Source: Streptomyces antarcticus | GTDB lineage: Bacteria; Actinomycetota; Actinomycetes; Streptomycetales; Streptomycetaceae | Assembly: GCF_026627255.1 (NCBI RefSeq) | Contig: NZ_JAPNLM010000020.1 | Span: forward strand, 1 to 64,000 | DNA: 64,000 nucleotides | Direction of reading: 5' to 3' | Shown: positions 1 to 7,920 of the stretch, piece after piece | How positions within the stretch are numbered: position 1 is the stretch's first letter | How the letters are laid out: every line of letters starts with the position of its first letter | Translations under genes and position numbers: made by a program | The notes under the pieces: generated by a model | Databases searched by the model: none | Seen by the model: only the letters and a program-made list of their open reading frames with translations | Told to the model about the DNA's origin: nothing

Positions 1-174
1 AAACCCGGGCGGCCCTGGAAGACACTGTCCCAGGTCGAGCTGGCCACCGCCGAGTGGGTCGACTGGTACTGCCACCGCCGACTCCACGGTGAGATAGGGC
101 ACATCCCGCCGGTCGAATACGAAGCCAGCTACTACCGCGAAACCACGAAACCCCAGGTCACAGTCACGACCTAG
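1..174 (+). CDS. IS3-family transposase (OrfB/integrase core), C-terminal fragment
   Basis: The frame is open from base 1 and gives the last 57 residues of a DDE transposase, ending at TAG 172-174. The segment with WVDWY, then RRLHGEIG, then PPVEYE is the typical tail of IS3-family OrfB/rve proteins. The catalytic Glu normally sits just upstream of this tail, so it and the rest of the enzyme lie outside the window. A terminal-inverted-repeat-like sequence follows directly at 176-201, which supports a real IS right end rather than a chance ORF. Whether the element is intact cannot be judged from here. Confidence 0.85.
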   Translation, partial: KPGRPWKTLSQVELATAEWVDWYCHRRLHGEIGHIPPVEYEASYYRETTKPQVTVTT

Positions 175-175
175 A

Positions 176-201
176 GTCTCTACCGAACCCGGAACGGTTC
201 A
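176..201. mobile_element. right terminal inverted repeat of an IS3-family element
   Basis: Read on the minus strand, this 26-bp stretch begins TGAACCGTTCC and runs on through GGGTTCGGTAGAGAC. That matches the usual IS3-family end in actinomycetes, which starts TGAACCG. It begins two bases after the transposase stop codon. The element therefore ends at or near base 201, and the DNA to the right is outside the IS. The left end and target duplication are not in the window. Confidence 0.75.
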
Positions 202-333
202 GGGGAAGTTCTGGATGCTGGATTGCGGCCGGTTTGTTCAGAGCATGGCAAAAGGTGCGGCAGGCGCAGGGTTGGCCGGAGCATCGCGTGGAGCGGGCCG
301 CTCGTCCCGTACGCGTCGCCTTTTGGAGGAGCC

Positions 334-1335
334 ATGAAGATCCGCCGCACCGCCGCATATCTGACCGCCACCGCCACTGCTTTTGCGCTGGCCATGGTGC
401 CGCAGACCGCGATGTCCGCGCCACCGGTCGACTGCACGTACACGAAGAGCGGCCTGGTGCCGCTCAACGACCTGGGCACCGGGACCTACCAGGGCCGGAC
501 GGGCGGCCTGTATCCGGGCGGCAGCAACACCCGGCCGGCCGCGCACAACACCGCGGGCGAGAACATCGCGAACAACCATGTGCTGCCGCGCAACGCGGCC
601 GGGCAGGTGGACCTGGTCAACGGCAAGGTCGTGCTGATCTCCATCGGTATGTCGAACACCACGCAGGAGTTCCAGAAGTTCATCCAGACCGCCGGTGGGT
701 ACGCCGGCCTGAACTCGAAGATCGTCATCGTCGACGGCGCCCAGGGCAGCAAGGACGCCAACGCGTGGGCGAACCCGGCGGACACCACCTGGTCCGTGCT
801 CGCCTCGCGGCTCTCCGCCGCCGGTGTGACCCCCGCGCAGGTGCAGGCGGTGTGGCTGAAGGAGCAGCTCGTCGGGGACAACCTCGGTGCCTTCCCCGCC
901 GGGGCCGACGCCCTGGCCAACACGCTCGGCACGATCATGCGCAACGCGCGGGCGAACTACCCGAACCTGGCGCTGGGCTACGTGGCCAGCCGGATCTACA
1001 CCTACAACCCGGTGCGCAGCGCGGGCGCCTACCAGCAGGGCTGGGCCGTCAAGAAGCTGATCGAGAACCAGATCAACGGCGACTCGAACCTCAGCTACGG
1101 GGCGGGCGGCGTCGCGCCGTGGCTGTCCTGGGGTCCGTACATGTGGGCGGACGGGCTGGGTGCGGACGGCGTGGCGGGCGGCACCCCGGGGCGCAGTGAC
1201 GGCCTGGAGTGGGCGTGCACCGACCTGGTGTCCGATCGCGTCCACCCCAGTGCGACCGGTCAGCAGAAGGTGGCCGACCTGATCCTCAACCAGTTCAGCA
1301 CGGACTCGACGACCACCCCGTGGTTCAACAACTAA
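334..1335 (+). CDS. secreted SGNH/GDSL-like hydrolase
   Basis: A 333-aa protein; the ATG at 334 is preceded by GGAGGA at 325-330. It opens with a Sec signal peptide (KIRR, a hydrophobic stretch, and AMSA as likely cleavage site near residue 29), so the mature enzyme should be extracellular. A GMSN motif puts a candidate nucleophile at Ser107, and a C-terminal DRVHP motif gives the Asp301-x-x-His304 pair of SGNH block V. SGNH enzymes usually carry GDS at the nucleophile, and GMS is a variant. Substrate is unknown; an ester or acetylated polysaccharide is most likely from the fold. An AhpD-like gene starts 20 bp downstream on the same strand, so the two may be co-transcribed. Confidence 0.7.
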   Translation: MKIRRTAAYLTATATAFALAMVPQTAMSAPPVDCTYTKSGLVPLNDLGTGTYQGRTGGLYPGGSNTRPAAHNTAGENIANNHVLPRNAAGQVDLVNGKVVLISIGMSNTTQEFQKFIQTAGGYAGLNSKIVIVDGAQGSKDANAWANPADTTWSVLASRLSAAGVTPAQVQAVWLKEQLVGDNLGAFPAGADALANTLGTIMRNARANYPNLALGYVASRIYTYNPVRSAGAYQQGWAVKKLIENQINGDSNLSYGAGGVAPWLSWGPYMWADGLGADGVAGGTPGRSDGLEWACTDLVSDRVHPSATGQQKVADLILNQFSTDSTTTPWFNN

Positions 1336-1355
1336 CCGGCGAAGGAGTACGTACC

Positions 1356-1997
1356 GTGCCGCACATCGAGATCCCGGCCCCGGTGCCGGGGATCCGCGGT
1401 CTGATGGCCAGCAAGCCCGCCTCGGGGCGGCGGATGAGCGAGCTCGCCGAGCAGCTGCTCCGGGGCGAGTCACCGCTGAGCGTGGGCGAGCGGGAGCTGA
1501 TCGCCGCCTTCGTGTCCTACCGCAACCAGACGCGCTACTGCACGGGATCGCACACCGCGGCGGCCGCTCACGCGCTGGGCGGTGACTACGAGCTGGTGGA
1601 GGCCGTGAAGCGGGATCCGGCGAGTGCGCCGGTCAGCGAGCGGATGCGGGCGCTGCTGGCGATCGCGGGCAAGGTGCAGGGCGATGCGCGCGAGGTGGGC
1701 GAGGAGGACGTCGTGGCGGCTCGGGCCGCCGGGGCGGACGACGAGGCGATCCACGACACGGTGCTGATCGCGGCCGCGTTCTGCATGTTCAACCGGTACG
1801 TGGACGGTCTTGCGGCGATCACGCCGGAGGATCCGGCGGCGTACGGCTACTTGGTGAGGACCAGGGAGGCCTTGTCGAGGACGGGCGCGGACGGGCCGGG
1901 GGTGCGCAGGGCGAGGAGGGTGGCGGGCCAGGCGAGCAGGACCATGGCCGTGACGCCGGCGATGAACCAGCCGGAGGCGCCGTGTTCGCCGAGGTAG
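1356..1997 (+). CDS. AhpD/carboxymuconolactone-decarboxylase-like protein, copy 1, with divergent C-terminus
   Basis: GTG at 1356 follows GAAGGAG at 1341-1347. The first about 160 residues match two other genes here (3175-3714 and 11265-11807). They share the start PHIEI/PHITI, PGIRGLM, GERELIA, then YC-x3-H (Cys62, His66) and IHDTVLIAAAFCMFNRYV. AhpD-family enzymes use a Cys-x2-Cys-x3-His centre; here the first Cys position is Thr59, so classical peroxidase chemistry is doubtful. After DPAAYG the similarity stops. The frame then runs about 150 bases through the antisense of the convergent MFS gene, giving an arginine-rich tail. The last 14 or so residues seen in the other copies are missing, so this copy looks like a 3'-end casualty of a rearrangement. 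Confidence 0.7.
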   Translation: MPHIEIPAPVPGIRGLMASKPASGRRMSELAEQLLRGESPLSVGERELIAAFVSYRNQTRYCTGSHTAAAAHALGGDYELVEAVKRDPASAPVSERMRALLAIAGKVQGDAREVGEEDVVAARAAGADDEAIHDTVLIAAAFCMFNRYVDGLAAITPEDPAAYGYLVRTREALSRTGADGPGVRRARRVAGQASRTMAVTPAMNQPEAPCSPR

Positions 1998-3160
1998 GTG
2001 GCGAGTGCCGGAGCGATGCCGCCGAGGACCGCCGAGGTGACCGCGTTGGGCAGGCCCATGCCCAGAGCGCGGTTCTCGGCGGGGAAGAGCTCGGAGAGGA
2101 TGCCGGGGAGCGTGGTGGTGGCGCAGACGAGGTAGACGGTGCCGCTGAGGTAGGTGAACAGCAGGCTCGCGAAGGTGCCGTCGATGGTGAGGAAACTGTA
2201 CGAGCCGGTGACGGCGAAGAGGAGGGTCGCGCCGAGCAGGAAGCGCCGGGGCCCGACCTTGTCGGCGAGCAGGCCGATGGGCACGTTGATCACGATCAGG
2301 ATGGCCGTCGCGCAGACGACGACCGCGAACGTGGTGCCGGGCCCGCTCAGGCGCTGTCCCATGGCCGGGATCACGGAGGTCCAGGTGCCGCCGATGGTGC
2401 CCATGCCCGCGATGAACAGCACTGAAATCAGCACCTGGCGCCGGTAGGTGACCAGCACCTGGCGCAGCGAGCCGCGGGTGGCCCGGGTGCTGGCCTCGCG
2501 CCGGAAGACCTCGGTCTCGGCGAGCCCGCGGCGCAGCAGCAGCAGGACGATGCCGAAGACTCCGCCGACGAGGAAGGGGACGCGCCAGCCCCAGGCGGCC
2601 ATGGCGTCGGCGCCGAGGACGCCGGTCAGGAGGCCTCCGAGCATCGCTGCGGTGAAGGCGCCCGCGGCGGTGGTCAGGGAGAAGAGGCTGCCGTAGAGGG
2701 ACTTGCGCTTGGGCGGGGCGACTTCCATGAGGTAGGCGGCCGCCGCGGGCCATTCACCGCCGGAGGAGATGCCCTGGGCCACGCGGGCGAGCAGCAGGAT
2801 GACGGGGGCGAGCACGCCGACCAGGCCGTAGGTCGGGGCGATGCCGATCAGGAACGAGCCGGCGGTCATGAGGCCGATGGCGAGCATCAGGGCGGGGCGC
2901 CGGCCGCGCCGGTCGGCGAGGCGGCCGAGCAGGATGCCGCCGAGCGGACGAACGAGGACGCCCACTCCGAGGACGGCGAACGCGCCGATCAGGGAGGTGA
3001 CCGGGTCGCTGGAGGGGAAGAAGTGGGGGGCGAGGAGCGGGGCGAAGAGGCCGTAGCCCAGCCAGTCGAAGGACTCGACGAAGTTGCCGACGACGGTGGC
3101 GGTGACGGCGCGGCGGTGGGTCCGCTTGGTGGCGCGGGTCTCGGGGGACGCTGTGGACAT
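1847..3160 (-). CDS. MFS transporter, metabolite:H+ symporter (MHS) type
   Basis: A 437-aa membrane protein. ATG at 3160 was chosen because the family-like sequence begins there (MSTASPET, then GNFVESFDW) and GAGAGG lies about 10 bases upstream. The N-half has GRLADRRGRR, the MFS loop 2-3 signature, followed by ARVAQGISSGGEWP, characteristic of the MHS branch (KgtP, ShiA and ProP relatives), which imports organic acids or zwitterions with protons. Twelve hydrophobic segments are evident. It follows an AhpD-like gene with a 14-bp gap and probably ends the minus-strand operon. Its 3' end overlaps the tail of AhpD copy 1 by 151 bp. The substrate cannot be named from sequence. Confidence 0.85.
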   Translation of the reverse strand: MSTASPETRATKRTHRRAVTATVVGNFVESFDWLGYGLFAPLLAPHFFPSSDPVTSLIGAFAVLGVGVLVRPLGGILLGRLADRRGRRPALMLAIGLMTAGSFLIGIAPTYGLVGVLAPVILLLARVAQGISSGGEWPAAAAYLMEVAPPKRKSLYGSLFSLTTAAGAFTAAMLGGLLTGVLGADAMAAWGWRVPFLVGGVFGIVLLLLRRGLAETEVFRREASTRATRGSLRQVLVTYRRQVLISVLFIAGMGTIGGTWTSVIPAMGQRLSGPGTTFAVVVCATAILIVINVPIGLLADKVGPRRFLLGATLLFAVTGSYSFLTIDGTFASLLFTYLSGTVYLVCATTTLPGILSELFPAENRALGMGLPNAVTSAVLGGIAPALATYLGEHGASGWFIAGVTAMVLLAWPATLLALRTPGPSAPVLDKASLVLTK

Positions 3161-3174
3161 GGTCGTCGTACCTC

Positions 3175-3714
3175 TCAGACCGCGCGGGCGTAGCCGTGAG
3201 TGGTGATCCGGCGGCCCGCTTCTTCGTAGTAGCCGGGCTCGGCCGGCAAGGCGGTGGCGAGGCAGCTGACGTACCGGTTGTACATGCAGAAGGCCGCGGC
3301 GATGAGCACGGTGTCGTGGAGGTGGCCGTCGGTGGCGCCTTCCGCGCGGGCGGCGGCGATCGCTTCGTCGGAGACGGGCGCGGCCTGGGCCTGGACCTCG
3401 GCCGCGATCCACAGCAGGGCGCGCAGCAGCGGGGACAGCGACGCCGAGTCGACGTCGTGCTGGACGGCCTTGACGAGGTCAGCGCCGCCGTCGAGCTGGG
3501 CGGCGGCCGCCGCGCCATGGGTGTCGGAGCAGAAGCGGGTGCGGTTGAGTTCCGAGACGTACGTCGCGATCAGCTCGCGCTCGCCGCTCGGCAGTGGGGA
3601 CGGGCCCCGCAACAGGGTGTCGGCGACGGCGTTGAGCGGGGCGGCCGAGTCGGGATGGTCGCTCATCAGGCCCCTGATGCCGGGCAGGTCGCTGACAATC
3701 GTGATGTGCGGCAC
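3175..3714 (-). CDS. AhpD/carboxymuconolactone-decarboxylase-like protein, copy 2
   Basis: A 179-aa protein. GTG at 3714 was chosen because it aligns with the starts of the two paralogues (M-PHITI...DLPGIRGLM). Core features are GERELIATYVSELN, then RFC-x3-H with Cys62 and His66, and HDTVLIAAAFCMYNRYV. The upstream Cys of the AhpD CxxC centre is replaced by Thr59, as in the other copies. It is all-helical by composition, with no signal or membrane segment. It lies between the RsgA-like gene (103-bp gap) and the MHS transporter. Members of this superfamily reduce peroxides or act on small carboxylates; the Cys loss makes a redox or lyase role possible but unproven. Confidence 0.8.
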   Translation of the reverse strand: MPHITIVSDLPGIRGLMSDHPDSAAPLNAVADTLLRGPSPLPSGERELIATYVSELNRTRFCSDTHGAAAAAQLDGGADLVKAVQHDVDSASLSPLLRALLWIAAEVQAQAAPVSDEAIAAARAEGATDGHLHDTVLIAAAFCMYNRYVSCLATALPAEPGYYEEAGRRITTHGYARAV

Positions 3715-3817
3715 CGGGTGCGTCCTTTGCTGGAGGGTGGCTCGCGGGTCGGTGCCATCGTTGGCGCGGCGGGACGCTCGCGCCAACTCCTCCTGTGCCC
3801 GATCGGTTTCGTCCGGT

Positions 3818-4861
3818 TCAGCCGCGGCGGCCCCGGCGGGCCTGCTTGCTGACCGCCTTCCACTGGCGGCGGATGTCGGCCATGGCGGAGGGGTCCTCGC
3901 GGCGCTCGCGGTAGGCGATCTCGCCCTGGAGCTTGCGCCAGTTGGCGAGGCGGGCGGACGGCAGGTCACCGGTGCGGACGGCCTCTTCGACGGCGCAGCC
4001 GCCGTCGCCGTCGTGGCCGCAGTCCCCGAACTGGCACCCCAGGGCGAAGGCGGCGAGATCGGCGAAGACGTCGTCGACGGACTCGCGGCTCGCGGCGACC
4101 TCGAGGGAGCGGATGCCGGGGATGTCGAGGAGGACTCCGCCGGAGGCGAGGAGGTGCAGGCGGCGGGTGGTGGTGGTGTGGCGGCCGCCCGCGCGCCCAA
4201 CCTCGGTGACCGCCTCGTGGGTGCCTTCGAGGGCGTTGAGCAGCGAGGTCTTGCCCGCGCCGGAGGGGCCGAGCATAACGGCGGTGGTGCCGGGGCCGAG
4301 CCAGGTGCGCAGGGTGTCGAGGCCCTGCCCGGTGCGGACGCTGACGGGGACTACGGGGACGCCGGGGCTGAGAAGTTCGGCGGCGGCCGCGTCCTCGGCG
4401 CCTTCGTCACGGGTCCGGTCGCTCTTGGACAGGACGAGCACCGGCTGGGCTCCGCTCTCCCAGCCCATGACGGAGAGGCGCTCCACCATCTTGGCGTTGA
4501 GGCCGCCGTCGAGCGGGACGACCATCAGGACGGTGTCGATGTTGGCCGCCAGGACCTGGGGCCCGCTGCCGGCGGCGCCCGCGCGGCTCAGGACGGCGCG
4601 GCGGGCGGCGACGGCGCGGATGCGGCCGTCGGCGCCGAGTCCGACCCAGTCACCGGCGACGGGGGTGGCGGGCAGCTGGGGTGCGGTGGTCGCGCTGTGC
4701 TGGACGAGCCGTCCGTCGGCCGCGCCGAGCAGGACCTCGCACACCGATCCGTGGTTGACGACCACGCGGGCGGGGGCGCCCGGCCCGGTCCAGCGGTCCT
4801 CGTCGGCGGCGTTCCAGCCGAGGCGTTCGAGGGCGGCGGGGGCGGTGAGCGTGTCAGTCAT
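3818..4861 (-). CDS. rsgA: RsgA/YjeQ-type ribosome-associated GTPase
   Basis: A 347-aa circularly permuted GTPase. In order it shows an N-terminal OB-fold-like part, LVLSKSD (G4), GPSGAGKTSLLNAL (G1/Walker A), DIPGIRSLE (G3) and a C-terminal zinc knuckle, CQFGDC-GHDGDGGC. RsgA family members bind the 30S subunit and help its late maturation. A housekeeping copy is expected elsewhere in the genome, so this one inside a biosynthetic operon is unusual. Its ATG (4861) overlaps the stop of the upstream 2OG oxygenase by 8 bases, which implies translational coupling. Neighbouring JmjC oxygenases belong to a superfamily that includes ribosomal-protein hydroxylases, so a ribosome-protection role is a reasonable but untested idea. 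Confidence 0.9.
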   Translation of the reverse strand: MTDTLTAPAALERLGWNAADEDRWTGPGAPARVVVNHGSVCEVLLGAADGRLVQHSATTAPQLPATPVAGDWVGLGADGRIRAVAARRAVLSRAGAAGSGPQVLAANIDTVLMVVPLDGGLNAKMVERLSVMGWESGAQPVLVLSKSDRTRDEGAEDAAAAELLSPGVPVVPVSVRTGQGLDTLRTWLGPGTTAVMLGPSGAGKTSLLNALEGTHEAVTEVGRAGGRHTTTTRRLHLLASGGVLLDIPGIRSLEVAASRESVDDVFADLAAFALGCQFGDCGHDGDGGCAVEEAVRTGDLPSARLANWRKLQGEIAYRERREDPSAMADIRRQWKAVSKQARRGRRG

Positions 4862-5528
4862 GAGTGTTTCCCTCGGTGATGAAGCCGGTCCAGGTCCGGC
4901 GCAGCCGGTCGCCGGCGGCGGAGTCGACGCGCTGGACCGCGTGCATGGTGTGGGAGCGGAAGACGACGAGGCGGTTGGGCCGGGGCAGGATCAGGGTGGG
5001 GTGGACGGGGCTGTGGACGAGGGCGGCGCCGTCGCCGGCCTCGGGGCGGGACTCCTCGTCGATCAGGGCGAGGGCGCCGCCCCAGCTCGCGTCCCAGTCC
5101 GGGTGGGTGAAGTAGACGTACGCGCCGACGCGGCCGGCGCCCGCGTCGTTGTGCCAGCTGAGGCGGGAGCCCGCCGGGTAGCCCCAGGCGCTGAAGCTGA
5201 GGGCGAGGCTGTCGTCGTCCTCGAGGGCGGCTACGACCTCCAGGTGCGCGGTGACCTGTTCCCTGACGGCGCGCTGCCAGCGCGGGGCGTCGGCGGTGGT
5301 GGCGGCGAGCGGCTGCTTGTCCTCGCCCGCGCGGTAGGCGAAGCCGTCGTAGACCGGGTCGATGGTGGACAGGACGGGCTTCAGGCGCAGGGCAGTGAAC
5401 TCGGCGGTCACCGCGGCGAAGTCGGCCCCCGGCAGCAGGTCGTCGATGACGACGAAGCGGTCGCCGCGCGAGTGGATGTGCGCGGCGGGGCCGGTCGCGG
5501 GCGCGTCGAGGACGGTGGCGAGGTTCAT
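4854..5528 (-). CDS. 2-oxoglutarate/Fe(II) oxygenase, prolyl-hydroxylase-like
   Basis: A 224-aa double-stranded beta-helix oxygenase. Iron ligands are visible as His126-x-Asp128 (SWHNDAG) and the distal His196 (HTMHAV). An Arg about 14-15 residues later (RRTWTGF) could bind the 2OG carboxylate. The family hydroxylates protein side chains or small molecules with loss of CO2 from 2OG. ATG at 5528 overlaps the stop of the upstream MFS gene in an ATGA junction, and its own stop overlaps rsgA, so it is inside the coupled operon. With two JmjC oxygenases and a 31-aa peptide upstream, the peptide is the obvious candidate substrate, but this is inference. Confidence 0.85.
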   Translation of the reverse strand: MNLATVLDAPATGPAAHIHSRGDRFVVIDDLLPGADFAAVTAEFTALRLKPVLSTIDPVYDGFAYRAGEDKQPLAATTADAPRWQRAVREQVTAHLEVVAALEDDDSLALSFSAWGYPAGSRLSWHNDAGAGRVGAYVYFTHPDWDASWGGALALIDEESRPEAGDGAALVHSPVHPTLILPRPNRLVVFRSHTMHAVQRVDSAAGDRLRRTWTGFITEGNTHD

Positions 5529-6811
5529 GGGGTTGCCTTCCTTCTCCGGCCGGCCAGGCGGGCGGCCGGGAGGCCGAGCAGCACGAGGAGGAGGGAGAGG
5601 ACGAGGAAGACCACGTCGTAGTGGTCGGTGAACAGGCCGCCGACGAGCATGCCGAGGGGTACGCCGACGGCGTTGACGAAGTTGTCCACGGAGCCGACGC
5701 GGGAGAGGTAACGCTCGGGGATCTCGCTCTGGTAGGCGGTGTCCCAGACGATGCCGCAGGCGGCGGTGGTCAGGGCGCACAGCACGAACGAGGCGGCGAT
5801 GACGGCGGTCGGCAGGTGGTCGCGCAGGGTCAGGGTGGTGAACTGCAGGACGGCGCCGAGGGTGACGACGACGGCGGCGGCCTTCCAGGGGTGCTGCTTC
5901 GACGCCGAGATCACGGTGAGGGAACCGAGCAGGGAGCCGACGGCGAGGCAGGTCGCGAGGACCGACCAGGCGCCGGCGCCGCCGAGGGAGTCGACCGCGA
6001 TGACGGGGCCGGCGACGGCGGTCAGGCCGATTCCGAGGGAGACGAGGAACCACAGGGCCATGCCGAAGCCGAACCACGGGTACCGGGCCATGACCGCGAG
6101 ACCGGCGCGGAAACGGGTGTCCTCGTTTTCGGCATCGGCATCGGCATCGGCATCGGCATCGGCATCGGCGGGGGCGTCGGTCCGGGCCCGGCGCGCCGGG
6201 GTGTGGAGGCGCGACAGCCGCAGCAGCAGGACGAGGTTGACGGCGAAGGACGCGACGTCGAGCCACAGGACCCAGGTGAAGCCGACGGTGCTCATCAGTA
6301 CGCCGGCGAGGACGGGGCCCAGCAGGAACGCGACGTCGGCGACGAGGGACAGCAGGCCGTTGGCGTCCTGGAGCCGTTCCTCGGGGACGAGTTCGGGGGT
6401 CAGGCCGATCTGGGCGGGAACGTAGAAGGCCGTGCCGATGCCGTAGACGGCCGCGGACAGGCACAGGTGCCAGCTCTGGACGGGCAGCAGTCCGGCGAAC
6501 AGCAGGGCCAGGGCGCCCTGGGCGACGAGGCGCAGCACGTCCGCGCCCATCATTACCTTGATCCGGTCGTACCGGTCGGCGACGCGGCCGCCGGTGGCGA
6601 CCATGAAGAACCGGGCGCCCCACAGGGAGAGCAGTACCCACGTGATGCCCGCGGCGGAGCCGGAGACCTGGTACGCGGCCAGGGCGAAGGCGACGGGGAC
6701 GGCCGCGTCACCGATCTTGGAGACGACGTTCCCCGCGAAGAACGTGGCGAAGCGCCGTTCCCGCAGAATCGCCGTCTTGTCCTTGAGCCGGACAGTGGTG
6801 GACACGGTCAC
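5525..6811 (-). CDS. MFS exporter with Asp-Ala repeat in the central loop
   Basis: A 428-aa, 12-helix MFS protein of the drug-efflux/enterobactin-exporter-like type (GGRVADRYDR loop motif, then a duplicated C-half). GTG at 6811 overlaps the stop of the upstream JmjC gene as GTGA, so I prefer it to the in-frame GTG at 6805. The central cytoplasmic loop contains six consecutive Asp-Ala pairs encoded by a perfect hexanucleotide repeat (6131-6166). Position within the peptide/oxygenase operon suggests export of the finished product. The downstream oxygenase start overlaps its stop (ATGA). Confidence 0.85.
   Translation of the reverse strand: MTVSTTVRLKDKTAILRERRFATFFAGNVVSKIGDAAVPVAFALAAYQVSGSAAGITWVLLSLWGARFFMVATGGRVADRYDRIKVMMGADVLRLVAQGALALLFAGLLPVQSWHLCLSAAVYGIGTAFYVPAQIGLTPELVPEERLQDANGLLSLVADVAFLLGPVLAGVLMSTVGFTWVLWLDVASFAVNLVLLLRLSRLHTPARRARTDAPADADADADADADAENEDTRFRAGLAVMARYPWFGFGMALWFLVSLGIGLTAVAGPVIAVDSLGGAGAWSVLATCLAVGSLLGSLTVISASKQHPWKAAAVVVTLGAVLQFTTLTLRDHLPTAVIAASFVLCALTTAACGIVWDTAYQSEIPERYLSRVGSVDNFVNAVGVPLGMLVGGLFTDHYDVVFLVLSLLLVLLGLPAARLAGRRRKATP
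6131..6166. repeat. hexanucleotide tandem repeat, six copies of GGCATC
   Basis: Six perfect copies of a 6-bp unit lie inside the MFS exporter gene and encode alternating Asp-Ala on the minus strand. Because the unit is a multiple of three, gain or loss of copies lengthens or shortens the loop without a frameshift. Confidence 0.95.
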
Positions 6812-7920
6812 CCTTCGCAGATGAGGAAGTCGTTGCGCGCGCCGAAGCGGACCAGGTCGCGCAGGTCGGCGGCGGACAGGTCGCTCTGGGCGGCCAGGTC
6901 GTGCCAGGTCAGGGCGGAACCGCGGGAGAGGAGGCCGATCGTGGCTTCCAGACGGCGGTCGAGCCGGATGCGGCGCCCCATGGTGATGACCACGAGGCCG
7001 TCGTCGGTGGGGCGGATCTTCGGCGGGAAGCGGCTCGCCCAGCGGATGCGGGTGGATTCGCCGACCTCGCCGGTCAGGGCGGAGCGCAGGGAGGCGCCGG
7101 CACGGCGGTCGGGGCGCATGGCCAGGCGGGTGGCGAGCCATTCCAGGTCCGGCTCGGCGGCGCTGGTGCCGAGCAGTTCATGGGCGGCCAGGGCCTCCTC
7201 GCGCAGATCGGCGAAGGGCTCGTAGCCGATGGTGAGGTGGACGGTGAGCTCGCCGGTGCCGGACACGCAGTGGGCGGTGTCGCGCGGGACGGACAGGCAC
7301 ATGCCGGGTTCCAGGACCCGGTCCAGGCTGTCGGGGGCGAGGTCGCGGGAGCGGGCGCCGACACGGGTGTCGACCTGCCAGTGCTTGCGGCCGAGGAGCT
7401 GCAGGATCAGGGCGTCGTGGTCGTCCGAGTGGACGTCGAAGGCGGAGGCGTCGCCCGCAGTGATGTAGCAGTTGACCCAGGCGCGTGCGTGGAGCTGGTA
7501 CTCGATGGCCTCGCACAGCAGCATCACGCGCTCGTCGAGGGCCTCGATGTGGCTGATGACGAGGGTGGCGCCGCGCTCGATCGCGCTGTGCAGGTAGGCG
7601 GGGACCAGCGTGGTGTGCAGGACCTCGCCGTCGCCGACGCGCGAGCGCATCCAGCGGCTGCGGTCGACCTGGCGGCCGGATTCGACGAGGCGGAAGTTGG
7701 TGGCCAGCGCGCCGGGGCGGGCCAGTGCGGACCAGACGCCGGCCAGCAGGGCGTCGGTGCCTGCTGAGGCGGGGCCGGCTGCCGGGGACCCGGCGGAGCC
7801 GTCGGCTGGGGACTCGGCTGGGGAGTACAGACGTACGCCGGAGGCCGGGGGGAGGGCGTCGGGCCCGCCGAGGGCGGCGAGGAGGTGCTGGGCGTAGGCG
7901 AAGACCTCGAAGCCGCTCAT
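6808..7920 (-). CDS. JmjC-domain (cupin-4 type) oxygenase, second of a pair
   Basis: A 370-aa protein. The JmjC iron site reads His164-Ser-Asp166 in FDVHSDDHD, with distal His217 in RDTAHCVS; GRKHW at 178-181 supplies a typical Lys. The C-terminal part after about residue 260 is helical and ends with a winged-helix-like stretch (LTWHDLAAQ...LRDLVRFGARNDF), the layout of the bacterial/human ribosomal oxygenases YcfD, MINA and NO66, which hydroxylate Arg or His. Those relatives dimerise through the helical region. ATG 7920 overlaps the stop of the upstream JmjC gene as ATGA. The two paralogues are adjacent and probably form a heterodimer or act in sequence on one substrate. Confidence 0.8.
   Translation of the reverse strand: MSGFEVFAYAQHLLAALGGPDALPPASGVRLYSPAESPADGSAGSPAAGPASAGTDALLAGVWSALARPGALATNFRLVESGRQVDRSRWMRSRVGDGEVLHTTLVPAYLHSAIERGATLVISHIEALDERVMLLCEAIEYQLHARAWVNCYITAGDASAFDVHSDDHDALILQLLGRKHWQVDTRVGARSRDLAPDSLDRVLEPGMCLSVPRDTAHCVSGTGELTVHLTIGYEPFADLREEALAAHELLGTSAAEPDLEWLATRLAMRPDRRAGASLRSALTGEVGESTRIRWASRFPPKIRPTDDGLVVITMGRRIRLDRRLEATIGLLSRGSALTWHDLAAQSDLSAADLRDLVRFGARNDFLICEG

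Noticed and set aside
238..1473. Long antisense ORF across the SGNH hydrolase and AhpD gene (411 aa)
   Set aside because: It is Arg/Pro/Ala-rich with no domain, and the opposite strand carries a signal peptide, family motifs and correct codon bias. Many similar shadows exist throughout the window and are omitted.
6131..6166. Phase-variation switch in the MFS exporter
   Set aside because: The repeat unit is six bases, so copy changes keep the frame and cannot switch the gene off.
5621..7225. Plus-strand 534-aa Gly/Asp-rich ORF
   Set aside because: It is the complement of the MFS and JmjC genes; its low-complexity composition comes from GC-rich antisense reading.
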